Below are positions 40,116-47,344 of a stretch of DNA of 64,000 bases, piece after piece. This stretch comes from Oscillospiraceae bacterium. GTDB lineage: Bacteria > Bacillota > Clostridia > Oscillospirales > Ruminococcaceae. The notes under the pieces were generated by a model, which saw nothing but the letters and a program-made list of their open reading frames with translations, had not been told where the DNA came from and did not search any database. Each line of letters begins with the position of its first letter. Within the stretch, counting starts at the first letter, position 1. Location: NCBI GenBank assembly GCA_025758045.1, contig CP107208.1:2728001-2792000 (forward strand). The letters run 5' to 3'. The position numbers and the translations under genes are program-made.

Positions 40116-40925
40116 GTGAATATTCGCATCACAGAACAAATTACCACCATCAGGAATGACAATGCACAATGCCAGTGGACAATAAAGACCGAAAACTGCT
40201 TTGGTCTTATATACAATTCTTTAGAAAGACATTACCCCAATTTTAATGAGGATGCCATAGTTACAAACTGTATCAACTATATGCGTAACGCAATGACCGG
40301 CAAAGATATTCATCCTGCAACATCCTACAAATTGCTTGGACGTGTTGAAAGAGGGCATACATTGCTTTTCTTCCGTGAATACTTTGACGGTAAGGAATCT
40401 GTTGCGTTTTCATTGCAAGATGTCGACAAAATTCGCATAGCAAGCCGCATGAAGTCGAACTATCTGCCTGTTAGCATCAATGATACAACAAGTATGGAAT
40501 TTGACGATTTGACAAACGTTACACAAGTAATGGTAGCGGTGCTTTATTACTATAGCTACTATGGGTTTAAGCTTGTGAAATGTCGCCATTGTGGGCGTTG
40601 GTTCGCCACAAAGAGTCTGAAGAACCAGTATTGCAAGCAGATTAGCCCGTGTTGTGGCGAGATTTTGAAGGGCGAAAATAAAAGTTGCGAACAAGCGGTG
40701 CGGCAAATTATACAGAACTGTACACGACTCAGAGGTGCCATCCGGACAAAAGCAAGCAATACAGTTTCTGCGCAGCTGCACAGCAGTAAATTTCTATCGG
40801 AGTTTGAAAAGGAAAACATTGGATTAGAATGTGCCGCAAGAGAAAGACCGACCGTTGAGAATCTAACTCTATATTACAATTTTTTAAAAAGAACAAACAA
40901 AGAGAAAAAGTGGTTAGGAGGTTAA
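40116..40925 (+). CDS. Uncharacterised 269-aa protein with Cys-rich zinc-ribbon-like segment
   Basis: Starts from GTG at 40116 (MNIRITEQITTIRNDNAQCQ). The N-terminal 130 residues are of no known fold. Residues about 155-190 have CRHCGRWFATKSLKNQYC, then CCGEI, a zinc-ribbon-like knuckle like that in DUF6076-type proteins, and the end is basic and helical. Base composition is strongly AT-rich compared with the host. It is 4 bp upstream of the integrase gene and divergent from the excision/replication operon, the position of lysogeny repressors in phages and satellites. Repressor function is inference only. Confidence 0.6.
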   Translation: MNIRITEQITTIRNDNAQCQWTIKTENCFGLIYNSLERHYPNFNEDAIVTNCINYMRNAMTGKDIHPATSYKLLGRVERGHTLLFFREYFDGKESVAFSLQDVDKIRIASRMKSNYLPVSINDTTSMEFDDLTNVTQVMVAVLYYYSYYGFKLVKCRHCGRWFATKSLKNQYCKQISPCCGEILKGENKSCEQAVRQIIQNCTRLRGAIRTKASNTVSAQLHSSKFLSEFEKENIGLECAARERPTVENLTLYYNFLKRTNKEKKWLGG

Positions 40926-40929
40926 GACT

Positions 40930-42357
40930 ATGGCAAACATAACGAAACGGACAAATAAAGACGGCTCTGTCTCCTACCGCATCAAAGTATCCGCCGGGCA
41001 GGGCGCAGATGGTCGGTACGTCTACCGTTCGGCGACGTTTACACCGCCGCCAAAGATGACCGCACGGCAAGAGGCGAAAGCTGTGCAGGAGTTCGCGGAC
41101 GACTTTGAACGACGTGTTCAAGACGGTCTGTTTACCGCAAACGATTTAACGGTGGACGGTCTTGCCGAACGCTGGATGAGCGACTACTGCGAAAGACAAC
41201 TAAAGGCATACACGGTGGACGGGTACAGAAAACTGATGCCGCGTGTGTCTGCTGCGCTGGGGCATATCAAGCTGTCGAAACTGCGTCCCGGTCACATTCA
41301 GGAGTTTTACAGCCAGTTGGCACAGCCGGGTGTTCGGGAGGATTCCAAGTACAGGGCGCGGGCAGCGTTTGTGGAAGCCTTTCCCAAAGGTACACGGCAA
41401 GCGCTGCGGCAAGCCGCCGGGATTTCGGAGCGAACGCTGTCGGAGGCAATGGCAGGACGCAATGTTTCCAAGAGAACTGCCGAGAAAATAGCCAGTGCGG
41501 CGGGCTGGGCGTTTACCAGAGCCTTCATCTGCTCCGGCGGCGATACGCTCAGCGCAAACAGTCAGCGACATTATCATTTAATGCTTTCATCCATGTTCAG
41601 CACGGCGGTGCGGTGGCAGCTTATGGATGAAAACCCTTGCGATCGTGTCACGCCGCCCAAGCTGGATGAAATCGACGTGGAGTTTTTGGACGAACTGCAA
41701 ATTGCCACCTTGCTGGAGGCGTTGGGGGATGCGCCTGTGCAGATGTCTGTAATTACGCAGATTGCCTTATTTACGGGCGCCCGGCGGGGCGAAATCTGCG
41801 GCTTGCGTTGGTCGGATATAGATTTAGATGCCGGCGTGTTGGCAATCAACCGAAACCTTGCGTATATCCCGCACAAGGGAATGATTTTCGACTATCCCAA
41901 AACGAAAAAAAGCCGTCGCTGCATAAGGCTGAGCGACGACTGCGTAGAATTATTGAAAGACTATAAGCAATGGCAAATGCGGGAGCGCATCAAGGTGGGT
42001 ACTTATTGGCAACGGGAAATCACGGTGGAAGGAGGCAAGCGGGTAAAGAACGATCTGCTGTTTACTAAGCAGGACGGAAACCCGCTTGACCCGAACAAGG
42101 TTTCCTCCTGGTTCCCTGAATTTTTGCGGGAGCATAACCTGCCGCCGTGCCGCTTTCATAGTCTGCGCCATTCCAATGCGGCGTTGCTGATTGCGGCACA
42201 CGTCCCGGCAACAACGGTTGCGGGACGCTTGGGTCATGCGCAGGTTTCTACGACCACAAACATCTATGCCGCTATGATTCGTTCGTCTGATGCGGCGGCA
42301 GCGGATGCGCTGGGCAACGTTTTTGAAAGGATTCGCCAGCGGCAAAATATAGGGTGA
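40930..42357 (+). CDS. int: Tyrosine recombinase (integrase) with nested Cro-like helix-turn-helix
   Basis: Inserts and removes the element at tRNA-Thr. The 475 aa have an arm-binding domain (about 1-65), a SAM-like core-binding domain (72-230) and a catalytic domain with R285 (TGARRGE), K327, H410-R413 (HSLRH), H436 (LGHAQ) and Y446 (TNIYAAM). The core-binding domain is split: residues about 136-200 add an extra segment containing GTRQALRQAAGISERTLSEA followed by GRNVSKRTAEKIASAAG, which reads like a Cro/C1 helix-turn-helix. AGGAGG precedes the ATG. The gene ends about 120 bp from attR. Confidence 0.93.
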   Translation: MANITKRTNKDGSVSYRIKVSAGQGADGRYVYRSATFTPPPKMTARQEAKAVQEFADDFERRVQDGLFTANDLTVDGLAERWMSDYCERQLKAYTVDGYRKLMPRVSAALGHIKLSKLRPGHIQEFYSQLAQPGVREDSKYRARAAFVEAFPKGTRQALRQAAGISERTLSEAMAGRNVSKRTAEKIASAAGWAFTRAFICSGGDTLSANSQRHYHLMLSSMFSTAVRWQLMDENPCDRVTPPKLDEIDVEFLDELQIATLLEALGDAPVQMSVITQIALFTGARRGEICGLRWSDIDLDAGVLAINRNLAYIPHKGMIFDYPKTKKSRRCIRLSDDCVELLKDYKQWQMRERIKVGTYWQREITVEGGKRVKNDLLFTKQDGNPLDPNKVSSWFPEFLREHNLPPCRFHSLRHSNAALLIAAHVPATTVAGRLGHAQVSTTTNIYAAMIRSSDAAAADALGNVFERIRQRQNIG

Positions 42358-42377
42358 AAAAGCTGTTTTGAAAAAAT

Positions 42378-42399
42378 TTATGCCCAAATTATGACCATT
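42378..42399 (+). repeat. Right arm-type integrase binding site candidate
   Basis: Identical to 33306-33327 and in the same orientation, just after the integrase stop. It holds the same pair of tandem 11-mers. Confidence 0.6.
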
Positions 42400-42425
42400 C
42401 GCGTCAAAATGAGTTTGAATACAGA

Positions 42426-42475
42426 CAAAAAGAAATCCCCGACGCATCGAAAAATAACGATGTATCGGGGATTTT
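42426..42475. terminator. Element-supplied bidirectional terminator next to tRNA-Thr
   Basis: A long stem AATCCCCGA...CATCG / CGATG...TCGGGGATT with T-rich tracts on both sides. It ends the integrase transcript (plus) and, on the minus strand, the tRNA-Thr transcript that lost its own terminator when the element inserted. Confidence 0.75.
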
Positions 42476-42477
42476 CG

Positions 42478-42525
42478 TTGGAGCTGGTAGCCAGACTTGA
42501 ACTGGCGACCTGCTGATTACGAATC
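42478..42525. repeat. attR: 48-bp direct repeat inside intact tRNA-Thr
   Basis: Identical to 33154-33201. Here the repeat joins the native 5' half of the tRNA, so the gene stays functional. Confidence 0.93.
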
Positions 42526-42554
42526 AGCTGCTCTACCAACTGAGCCATACCAGC
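42479..42554 (-). tRNA. tRNA-Thr (anticodon CGT)
   Basis: A 76-nt cloverleaf on the minus strand: acceptor GCTGGTA / TACCAGC, D-arm GCTC / GAGC, anticodon stem GCTGA / TCAGC with loop TTCGTAA (anticodon CGT), T-arm GCCAG / CTGGC, and encoded CCA. It is the integration target of the element. Confidence 0.96.
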
Positions 42555-42573
42555 ACACAAGGGCAACAAGATT

Positions 42574-42601
42574 ATTATACTGATTTTTCGGCATAAGTCA
42601 A
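42574..42601 (-). promoter_or_regulatory. Promoter of tRNA-Thr
   Basis: On the minus strand TTGACT (42596-42601), a 16-bp spacer and a perfect TATAAT (42574-42579), about 20 bp before the tRNA 5' end. Confidence 0.8.
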
Positions 42602-42643
42602 GTGCCCCGCGGCAAAATTTACGGTTTTGGCCGAGTTTAACGG

Positions 42644-43960
42644 TTACACTTCCGGGAACGGGAACTTTTCTTTATCGTGGACACTGATGTCGCGGCCAAG
42701 CTGGACTTCCATCACTTTCAGTTCGGTGTCGGCCACGATGGTGTGGCGGCTGCCGGCGGGCATCTTCACCACATCCCCTGCCTGCACGGTGGTCTTTACG
42801 CCGTCGACGATGGCATAGCCGCGGCCGGAGATGACCGTCCACACCTCATCCCGGCGGGCATGGCTGTGGTAGTTCATACGGTGGCCGGGGTTCAGCGTGA
42901 TCTTGATGGTCAGGCTTTCGTCCTCCACGTCCAGCACGCGGAAGCTGCCCCAGGACTTCTCGGCAAACATGATCTGCTGGTCGATCTTGTCCACAAAGGG
43001 CTTGATGTAGCTGGACTGCTCTTTGTCGGAGACGAGGATGCCCTCGGGACTGGCAGAGACCACCACATCTTTCAGGCCCATGCAGAGCACCGGCACGTCC
43101 AGCTCGTTCAGCACATGCACGTTCTCGCAGGCGTCGTTCAAGATGGCTTTGCCGATCTTCGGTTCTTCCATCGCCTCGGTCAGGGTGTTCCAGGTGCCCA
43201 TGTCCTTCCACTGCCCCGCAAAACGCATGACCTGAATTTTGGACTCGTGCTCGACCACGGCGTAGTCGAAGCTGATCTTGTTCAGCGTTTCGTACTTATT
43301 AAAGAGGTCCTGATGGTCGGTGAAGTCGATGAGTTCATGGGCGCGGTCCAGCACGTAGCCCAGGCGGTAGGCAAAGACGCCGCCGTTCCACAGTGCTCCC
43401 TGGGCGATGTACTGCTCCGCCGTTTTGGCGTCGGGCTTTTCCTTAAAAGTGCGCACCGGGCTGACGGAGCCAGCACTTTCGGGGATGATGTAGCCGTACT
43501 TCTCGCTGGGATAGGTCGGCTCAATGCCCATCAGGGAGAGGTTGGCCCCGCCCTTTTCAGCCAGGTCAGACAGCTGCTTGAGAGCCTCGAAGTAGTCGTT
43601 ATTGACATAGGGGTCCACCGGGCATACGACGACAGGCTCGTCCGGGCCGACGCCCTTTACATCATGCAGGTAGGCCGTGGCCAGGGCGATAGCCGGGAAG
43701 GTATCCCGGCGGCAGGGCTCAACGCAGACGCCCACCGAGTCACCCAGCTGGTTATGGATGGCCGACACCTGGGTCTTGCTGGTGGCGATGGTAACGCTGG
43801 CATCCTTGTCCACCTCGGTGATCTGGCGGTAGACGCGCTGGACCATCGACTCGTAGCCGTCGGCGGTCTTGAAAATTTTGATGAACTGCTTGGAGCGGAT
43901 GTCATTGGACAGCGGCCACAGGCGTTTGCCGGAGCCGCCGGAAAGCAGGATAATATTCAT
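42644..43960 (-). CDS. manC: Mannose-1-phosphate guanylyltransferase / mannose-6-phosphate isomerase
   Basis: Makes GDP-mannose from mannose-1-phosphate and GTP. The 438 aa combine a nucleotidyltransferase domain (MNIILLSGGSGKRLWPLSND start; FKEKPDAKTAEQYI with the substrate Lys) and a C-terminal cupin type II phosphomannose isomerase domain (NPGHRMNYHSHARRDEVWTV; MPAGSRHTI). AAAGGAG precedes the ATG. It is 12 bp downstream of fcl, giving a local GDP-mannose supply for GDP-fucose. Confidence 0.93.
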   Translation of the reverse strand: MNIILLSGGSGKRLWPLSNDIRSKQFIKIFKTADGYESMVQRVYRQITEVDKDASVTIATSKTQVSAIHNQLGDSVGVCVEPCRRDTFPAIALATAYLHDVKGVGPDEPVVVCPVDPYVNNDYFEALKQLSDLAEKGGANLSLMGIEPTYPSEKYGYIIPESAGSVSPVRTFKEKPDAKTAEQYIAQGALWNGGVFAYRLGYVLDRAHELIDFTDHQDLFNKYETLNKISFDYAVVEHESKIQVMRFAGQWKDMGTWNTLTEAMEEPKIGKAILNDACENVHVLNELDVPVLCMGLKDVVVSASPEGILVSDKEQSSYIKPFVDKIDQQIMFAEKSWGSFRVLDVEDESLTIKITLNPGHRMNYHSHARRDEVWTVISGRGYAIVDGVKTTVQAGDVVKMPAGSRHTIVADTELKVMEVQLGRDISVHDKEKFPFPEV

Positions 43961-43972
43961 GCAATCTCCTTT

Positions 43973-44917
43973 TCAACGCTCGGCGCGCATCGGGTTATGC
44001 AGGAAGTCCTCGTAGGAAAGGCGCAGGCCGTCTTCCAGCTCGGTCTTGTAGGTCCAGCCCAGCTTGGTAGCTTTGCTGACGTCCAGCAGCTTGCGGGGCG
44101 TGCCGTTGGGCTTGGAGGTATCCCACTTGATCTCGCCGGTGTAGCCGACGACCTTAGCCACCAGCTCGGTCAGTTCCTTGATGGTCAGCTCCTTGCCGGT
44201 GCCGGCGTTGACGGTCTCGTTGCCGGAGTAGTTATTCATCAGGAAGACGCACAGGTTGGCGAGGTCGTCCACATACAGGAACTCGCGCAGCGGGCTGCCA
44301 TCGCCCCAGCAGGTGACACTCTCGACGCCGTTGACCTTGGCTTCGTGGAAGCGGCGGATGAGGGCGGGTACCACATGGCTGTGGGTGGGATGGTAGTTAT
44401 CGTTGGGGCCGTAGAGGTTGGTGGGCATGACGCTGATATAGTCAGTGCCGTACTGGCGGTTCAGGAACTCGCAGTATTTCAGGCCGCTGATCTTGGCCAG
44501 GGCGTAGGCCTCGTTGGTCTTTTCCAACTCACTGGTCAGCAGGCAGCTTTCCTGCATGGGCTGGGGCGCCATGCGGGGGTAGATGCAGGAAGAGCCCAGG
44601 AATTCCAGCTTTTTGCAGCCGTTCTGCCAGGCGGAGTGGATAGCGTTCATCTCCAGCGTCATGTTGTAGTACATGAAGTCGGCCAGGGCCTCCTGGTTGG
44701 CGACGATGCCGCCCACCTTGGCCGCTGCCAAAAAGACATACTCCGGCTTTTCGGCGGCGAAGAAATCCTCCACATCCTGCTGGCGGCAGAGGTCCAGTTC
44801 CTTGTGGGTACGGGTGATGATATTGGTATAGCCCTGGCGCTGCAGTTCCCGCACGATGGCGCTGCCCACCATGCCTCGATGCCCGGCTACATAGATCTTT
44901 GCGTTTTTCTCCATCAT
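43973..44917 (-). CDS. fcl: GDP-L-fucose synthase
   Basis: An epimerase-reductase that turns GDP-4-keto-6-deoxymannose into GDP-L-fucose with NADPH. The 314 aa start with the Rossmann motif VAGHRGMVGSAIV and carry SSCIYPRMAPQPMQE and the catalytic YALAKISG (Tyr-x-x-x-Lys). GGGAGG lies upstream of the two ATGs at 44917. Together with gmd and manC it makes the complete route from mannose-1-phosphate. Confidence 0.94.
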   Translation of the reverse strand: MMEKNAKIYVAGHRGMVGSAIVRELQRQGYTNIITRTHKELDLCRQQDVEDFFAAEKPEYVFLAAAKVGGIVANQEALADFMYYNMTLEMNAIHSAWQNGCKKLEFLGSSCIYPRMAPQPMQESCLLTSELEKTNEAYALAKISGLKYCEFLNRQYGTDYISVMPTNLYGPNDNYHPTHSHVVPALIRRFHEAKVNGVESVTCWGDGSPLREFLYVDDLANLCVFLMNNYSGNETVNAGTGKELTIKELTELVAKVVGYTGEIKWDTSKPNGTPRKLLDVSKATKLGWTYKTELEDGLRLSYEDFLHNPMRAER

Positions 44918-44980
44918 AATTGCATATTCCTCCCGCTTCAGCGCGGCAAAATTTGGAGTGTTACTATACTCCTAATGTAA

Positions 44981-45104
44981 AATTACTATCCTATTCATTA
45001 TATTCATTACATTCATCCTATTCATCTTATTCATTAGGCGGCGAAAGGCGGCGAATGTAATGAATAGGATGAATAGAATGAATAGGATAGTGATAATAGT
45101 AATT
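44981..45104. repeat. 9-bp tandem repeats in inverted blocks between fcl and gmd
   Basis: Five direct 9-bp units of the form xxxATTCAT lie at 44990-45034, followed by GGCGGCG twice, then the same kind of unit inverted (ATGAATAGG and close variants) at 45060-45088. The outer ends AATTACTAT (44981-44989) and ATAGTAATT (45096-45104) are also inverted, so the whole stretch can fold into a long AT-rich hairpin. It is strikingly unlike the surrounding DNA. Confidence 0.75.
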
Positions 45105-45108
45105 ATAC

Positions 45109-46197
45109 TTATTTGATGACACCTTTTTCAAGGTATTCAGCCAGATTGGTCTGGATATGTTCCTCGGCGCGCTCGACGGCGACCTTCTTCATATCGTGGT
45201 CGACCATGATCTTGACCAGCTCGGCAAAGGTGGTCTTGGTGGGGTTCCAGCCCAGCTCGCGCTTGGCCTTGCTGGGGTCGCCCCAGAGATTGACAACGTC
45301 GGTGGGGCGGTAGAAGTCGGGGCTGACCTCGATGACGACCTTGCCGGTAGCCTTGTCGATGCCCTTCTCATTCATGCCCTCGCCGACAAATTCCAGCTCG
45401 ATGCCCACATTGTGGAAGGCCAGCTGGCAGAACTCACGCACCGAGTGCTGCTCACCGGTGGCGATGACGAAATCCTCCGGCTTTTTGTTCTGCAAGATCA
45501 GCCACATGCACTCGACATAATCCTTGGCGTAGCCCCAATCGCGCAGGCTGGACAGGTTGCCCAAGTAGAGCTTATCCTGTTTGCCCTGGGCGATGCGAGC
45601 GGCAGCCAGGGTGATCTTGCGGGTGACAAAGGTCTCGCCGCGGCGCTCGGACTCGTGGTTGAAGAGGATACCGGAGCAGCAGAACATGTTGTAGGCCTCG
45701 CGGTACTCCTTCACGATCCAGAAGCCGTACTGCTTGGCGACGGCGTAGGGGCTGTAGGGGTGGAACGGGGTGTTCTCGTTCTGTGGCACTTCCTCGACCT
45801 TGCCGTACAGCTCCGAGGTGGATGCCTGGTAGATGCGGCAGGTGTCGGTCAGGCCGCACAGACGCACGGCCTCCAGCACGCGCAGCACGCCGGTAGCGTC
45901 GACATCGGCGGTGAACTCCGGCACATCGAAACTGACCTGGACGTGGCTCTGGGCGGCGAGGTTGTAAATTTCATCGGGGCGGACCTTGCCGACGACCGAG
46001 AGGATGCTCATCGAATCGCTGAGGTCGCCGTAATGCAGGTGGAAGTTGGGGTGGCCTTCCAGATGGGCGATGCGCTCTCGGTAATCGACAGAAGAACGGC
46101 GGATGATGCCGTGGACATCGTAGCCTTTTTCCAGCAGGAACTCCGCCAGATAGCTGCCGTCCTGGCCGGTGATACCGGTGATGAGTGCTTTTTTCAT
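45109..46197 (-). CDS. gmd: GDP-mannose 4,6-dehydratase
   Basis: Converts GDP-mannose to GDP-4-keto-6-deoxymannose with NADP. The 362 aa carry TGITGQDGSYLAEFLLEKGY (Rossmann loop), YNLAAQSHVQVSFDVPE, the Ser/Thr-Tyr-Lys catalytic set in YQASTSELYG and YSPYAVAKQYGFW, and NHESERRGETFVTRKI. AAAGGAT precedes the ATG. It is first in the leftward gmd-fcl-manC group, separated from fcl by the 9-bp-repeat hairpin. Confidence 0.95.
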   Translation of the reverse strand: MKKALITGITGQDGSYLAEFLLEKGYDVHGIIRRSSVDYRERIAHLEGHPNFHLHYGDLSDSMSILSVVGKVRPDEIYNLAAQSHVQVSFDVPEFTADVDATGVLRVLEAVRLCGLTDTCRIYQASTSELYGKVEEVPQNENTPFHPYSPYAVAKQYGFWIVKEYREAYNMFCCSGILFNHESERRGETFVTRKITLAAARIAQGKQDKLYLGNLSSLRDWGYAKDYVECMWLILQNKKPEDFVIATGEQHSVREFCQLAFHNVGIELEFVGEGMNEKGIDKATGKVVIEVSPDFYRPTDVVNLWGDPSKAKRELGWNPTKTTFAELVKIMVDHDMKKVAVERAEEHIQTNLAEYLEKGVIK

Positions 46198-46324
46198 AAC
46201 TGTATATCCTTTCTACCGCACTTTTTATACGGCATATAAATGCTTTTGATTGGGTCTTGTTTGTTATTGTAGCGGATTTTTTCCTGTTACTGTAGGGGTA
46301 ATCTTGCAAAGCAGTAGCATTATA

Positions 46325-46354
46325 TTGACTTTTTGTATGCCGCTGTGGTATGAT
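46325..46354 (+). promoter_or_regulatory. Promoter of the AraC-type gene
   Basis: TTGACT (46325-46330), an 18-bp spacer and TATGAT (46349-46354) preceded by TGG. Confidence 0.65.
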
Positions 46355-46384
46355 GCCTGCAAGGAACTTTGGCAGGAGGGCATC

Positions 46385-47245
46385 ATGAAAACACCATTTT
46401 TTGACGGCAAGCTGGTACATTCCCGGCGCGTGATCTACACGCCCTCCCCTTTTGCGCGGTCGAACCTCATCCATCTGCAGGAGGTGGGCAGTTTGCAGGC
46501 GCGGCAGCCCCACACCAGCACCCGCAAGGGGCTGGCGTCCTACCTGTTTTTCTGGGTGGAGAGCGGCTCCGGTGAGTTGGAGTACGAGGGTGCCTGGCAC
46601 GAGCTGCATGCCGGGGACTGCGTGTTTCTGGATTGCCAGCGCCCCTACCAGCACCACACCGGGGACGATCTGTGGCAGCTGCACTGGGTGCATTTTTATG
46701 GGCCGAACATGGCGGCCATTTACAAAAAGTATCAGGAGCGGGGCGGCCTGCCCTGCTTCCGCGCTGCTGACCCCGGCGGATACGCGGCGCTGCTGGACGA
46801 ATTGTACGCGCTGGCGGAATCCGACACTTACGTGCGGGACATGCAGATTTATGAAAAGCTGATTGCCCTGCTGACCCTGCTGATGGAAGAAAGCTGGCAC
46901 CCGGACACCGCCCGCGCGCCGGGCAGCAAAAAGCAGAACTTGCAGGAGATCAAGGATTATCTGGACACCCACTACACCGAGAAGATCACGCTGGACGCGC
47001 TGGCTGAGCGGTTCTACATCAACAAGTTCTACCTGACCCGCGTGTTTAAGGAGCAGTTCGGTCAATCGGTCACCAACTATCTTGTGCAGCTGCGTATTAC
47101 CCAATCCAAGCGGCTGCTGCGCTTTACCGACCGCAGCATCGAGGCTGTGGCCCAGGAGTGCGGACTGAACGATGCCAACTATTTTTCCCGCCTGTTTAAA
47201 AAGGTGGAGGGCACCACCCCCGGCGAGTACCGGCGGCAGTGGTGA
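46385..47245 (+). CDS. AraC-family transcription regulator with cupin sensor domain
   Basis: The 286 aa have an N-terminal cupin-like sugar-sensing domain (about 15-160; LHAGDCVFLDCQRPYQHH is a metal/cupin-type loop) and a C-terminal double helix-turn-helix (IKDYLDTHYTEKITLDALAE; YFSRLFKKVEGTTPGEYRRQ). GGAGGG precedes the ATG at 46385. It is divergent from gmd, so it may control the fucose genes; the ligand is unknown. Confidence 0.9.
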   Translation: MKTPFFDGKLVHSRRVIYTPSPFARSNLIHLQEVGSLQARQPHTSTRKGLASYLFFWVESGSGELEYEGAWHELHAGDCVFLDCQRPYQHHTGDDLWQLHWVHFYGPNMAAIYKKYQERGGLPCFRAADPGGYAALLDELYALAESDTYVRDMQIYEKLIALLTLLMEESWHPDTARAPGSKKQNLQEIKDYLDTHYTEKITLDALAERFYINKFYLTRVFKEQFGQSVTNYLVQLRITQSKRLLRFTDRSIEAVAQECGLNDANYFSRLFKKVEGTTPGEYRRQW

Positions 47246-47274
47246 GTTCGAGTTTTACCCAGCACAGACAAACG

Positions 47275-47325
47275 AAAACGCGGCGGCCTTCCCCTTTTGC
47301 CGGGAAAGCCGCCGCGCTGGTTTTT
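47275..47325. terminator. Bidirectional terminator between AraC gene and ABC operon
   Basis: A 15-bp stem CGCGGCGGCCTTCCC / GGGAAAGCCGCCGCG with one mismatch, flanked by A-run and T-run, serving the two converging units. Confidence 0.8.
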
Positions 47326-47344
47326 GTATGGTGTTTATTGCCGA

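Larger units (their letters stand above)
33154..42525. mobile_element. Integrated 9.3-kb element in tRNA-Thr, phage-satellite (PICI-like) candidate
   Basis: The ends are the 48-bp att repeats; the tRNA gene is restored at the right end beside the integrase. The content is integrase, excisionase-like protein, divergent regulatory region, replication protein and helicase loader, sigma-like factor, small-terminase-like protein, ribbon-helix-helix regulator and a dozen very small genes. No capsid, tail, portal, large terminase, relaxase or type IV secretion gene is seen. Base composition is visibly more AT-rich than the host, especially in 40000-40930. This set fits a satellite that depends on a helper phage; a decayed prophage is the main alternative. 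Confidence 0.85.

Noticed and set aside
33154..42525. Element considered as an intact prophage or ICE
   Set aside because: No capsid, portal, tail, lysis, large terminase, relaxase or type IV secretion gene in 9.3 kb.
44981..45104. Repeat block considered as a CRISPR array
   Set aside because: Units are 9 bp with no spacers, present in both orientations, and no cas genes are near.
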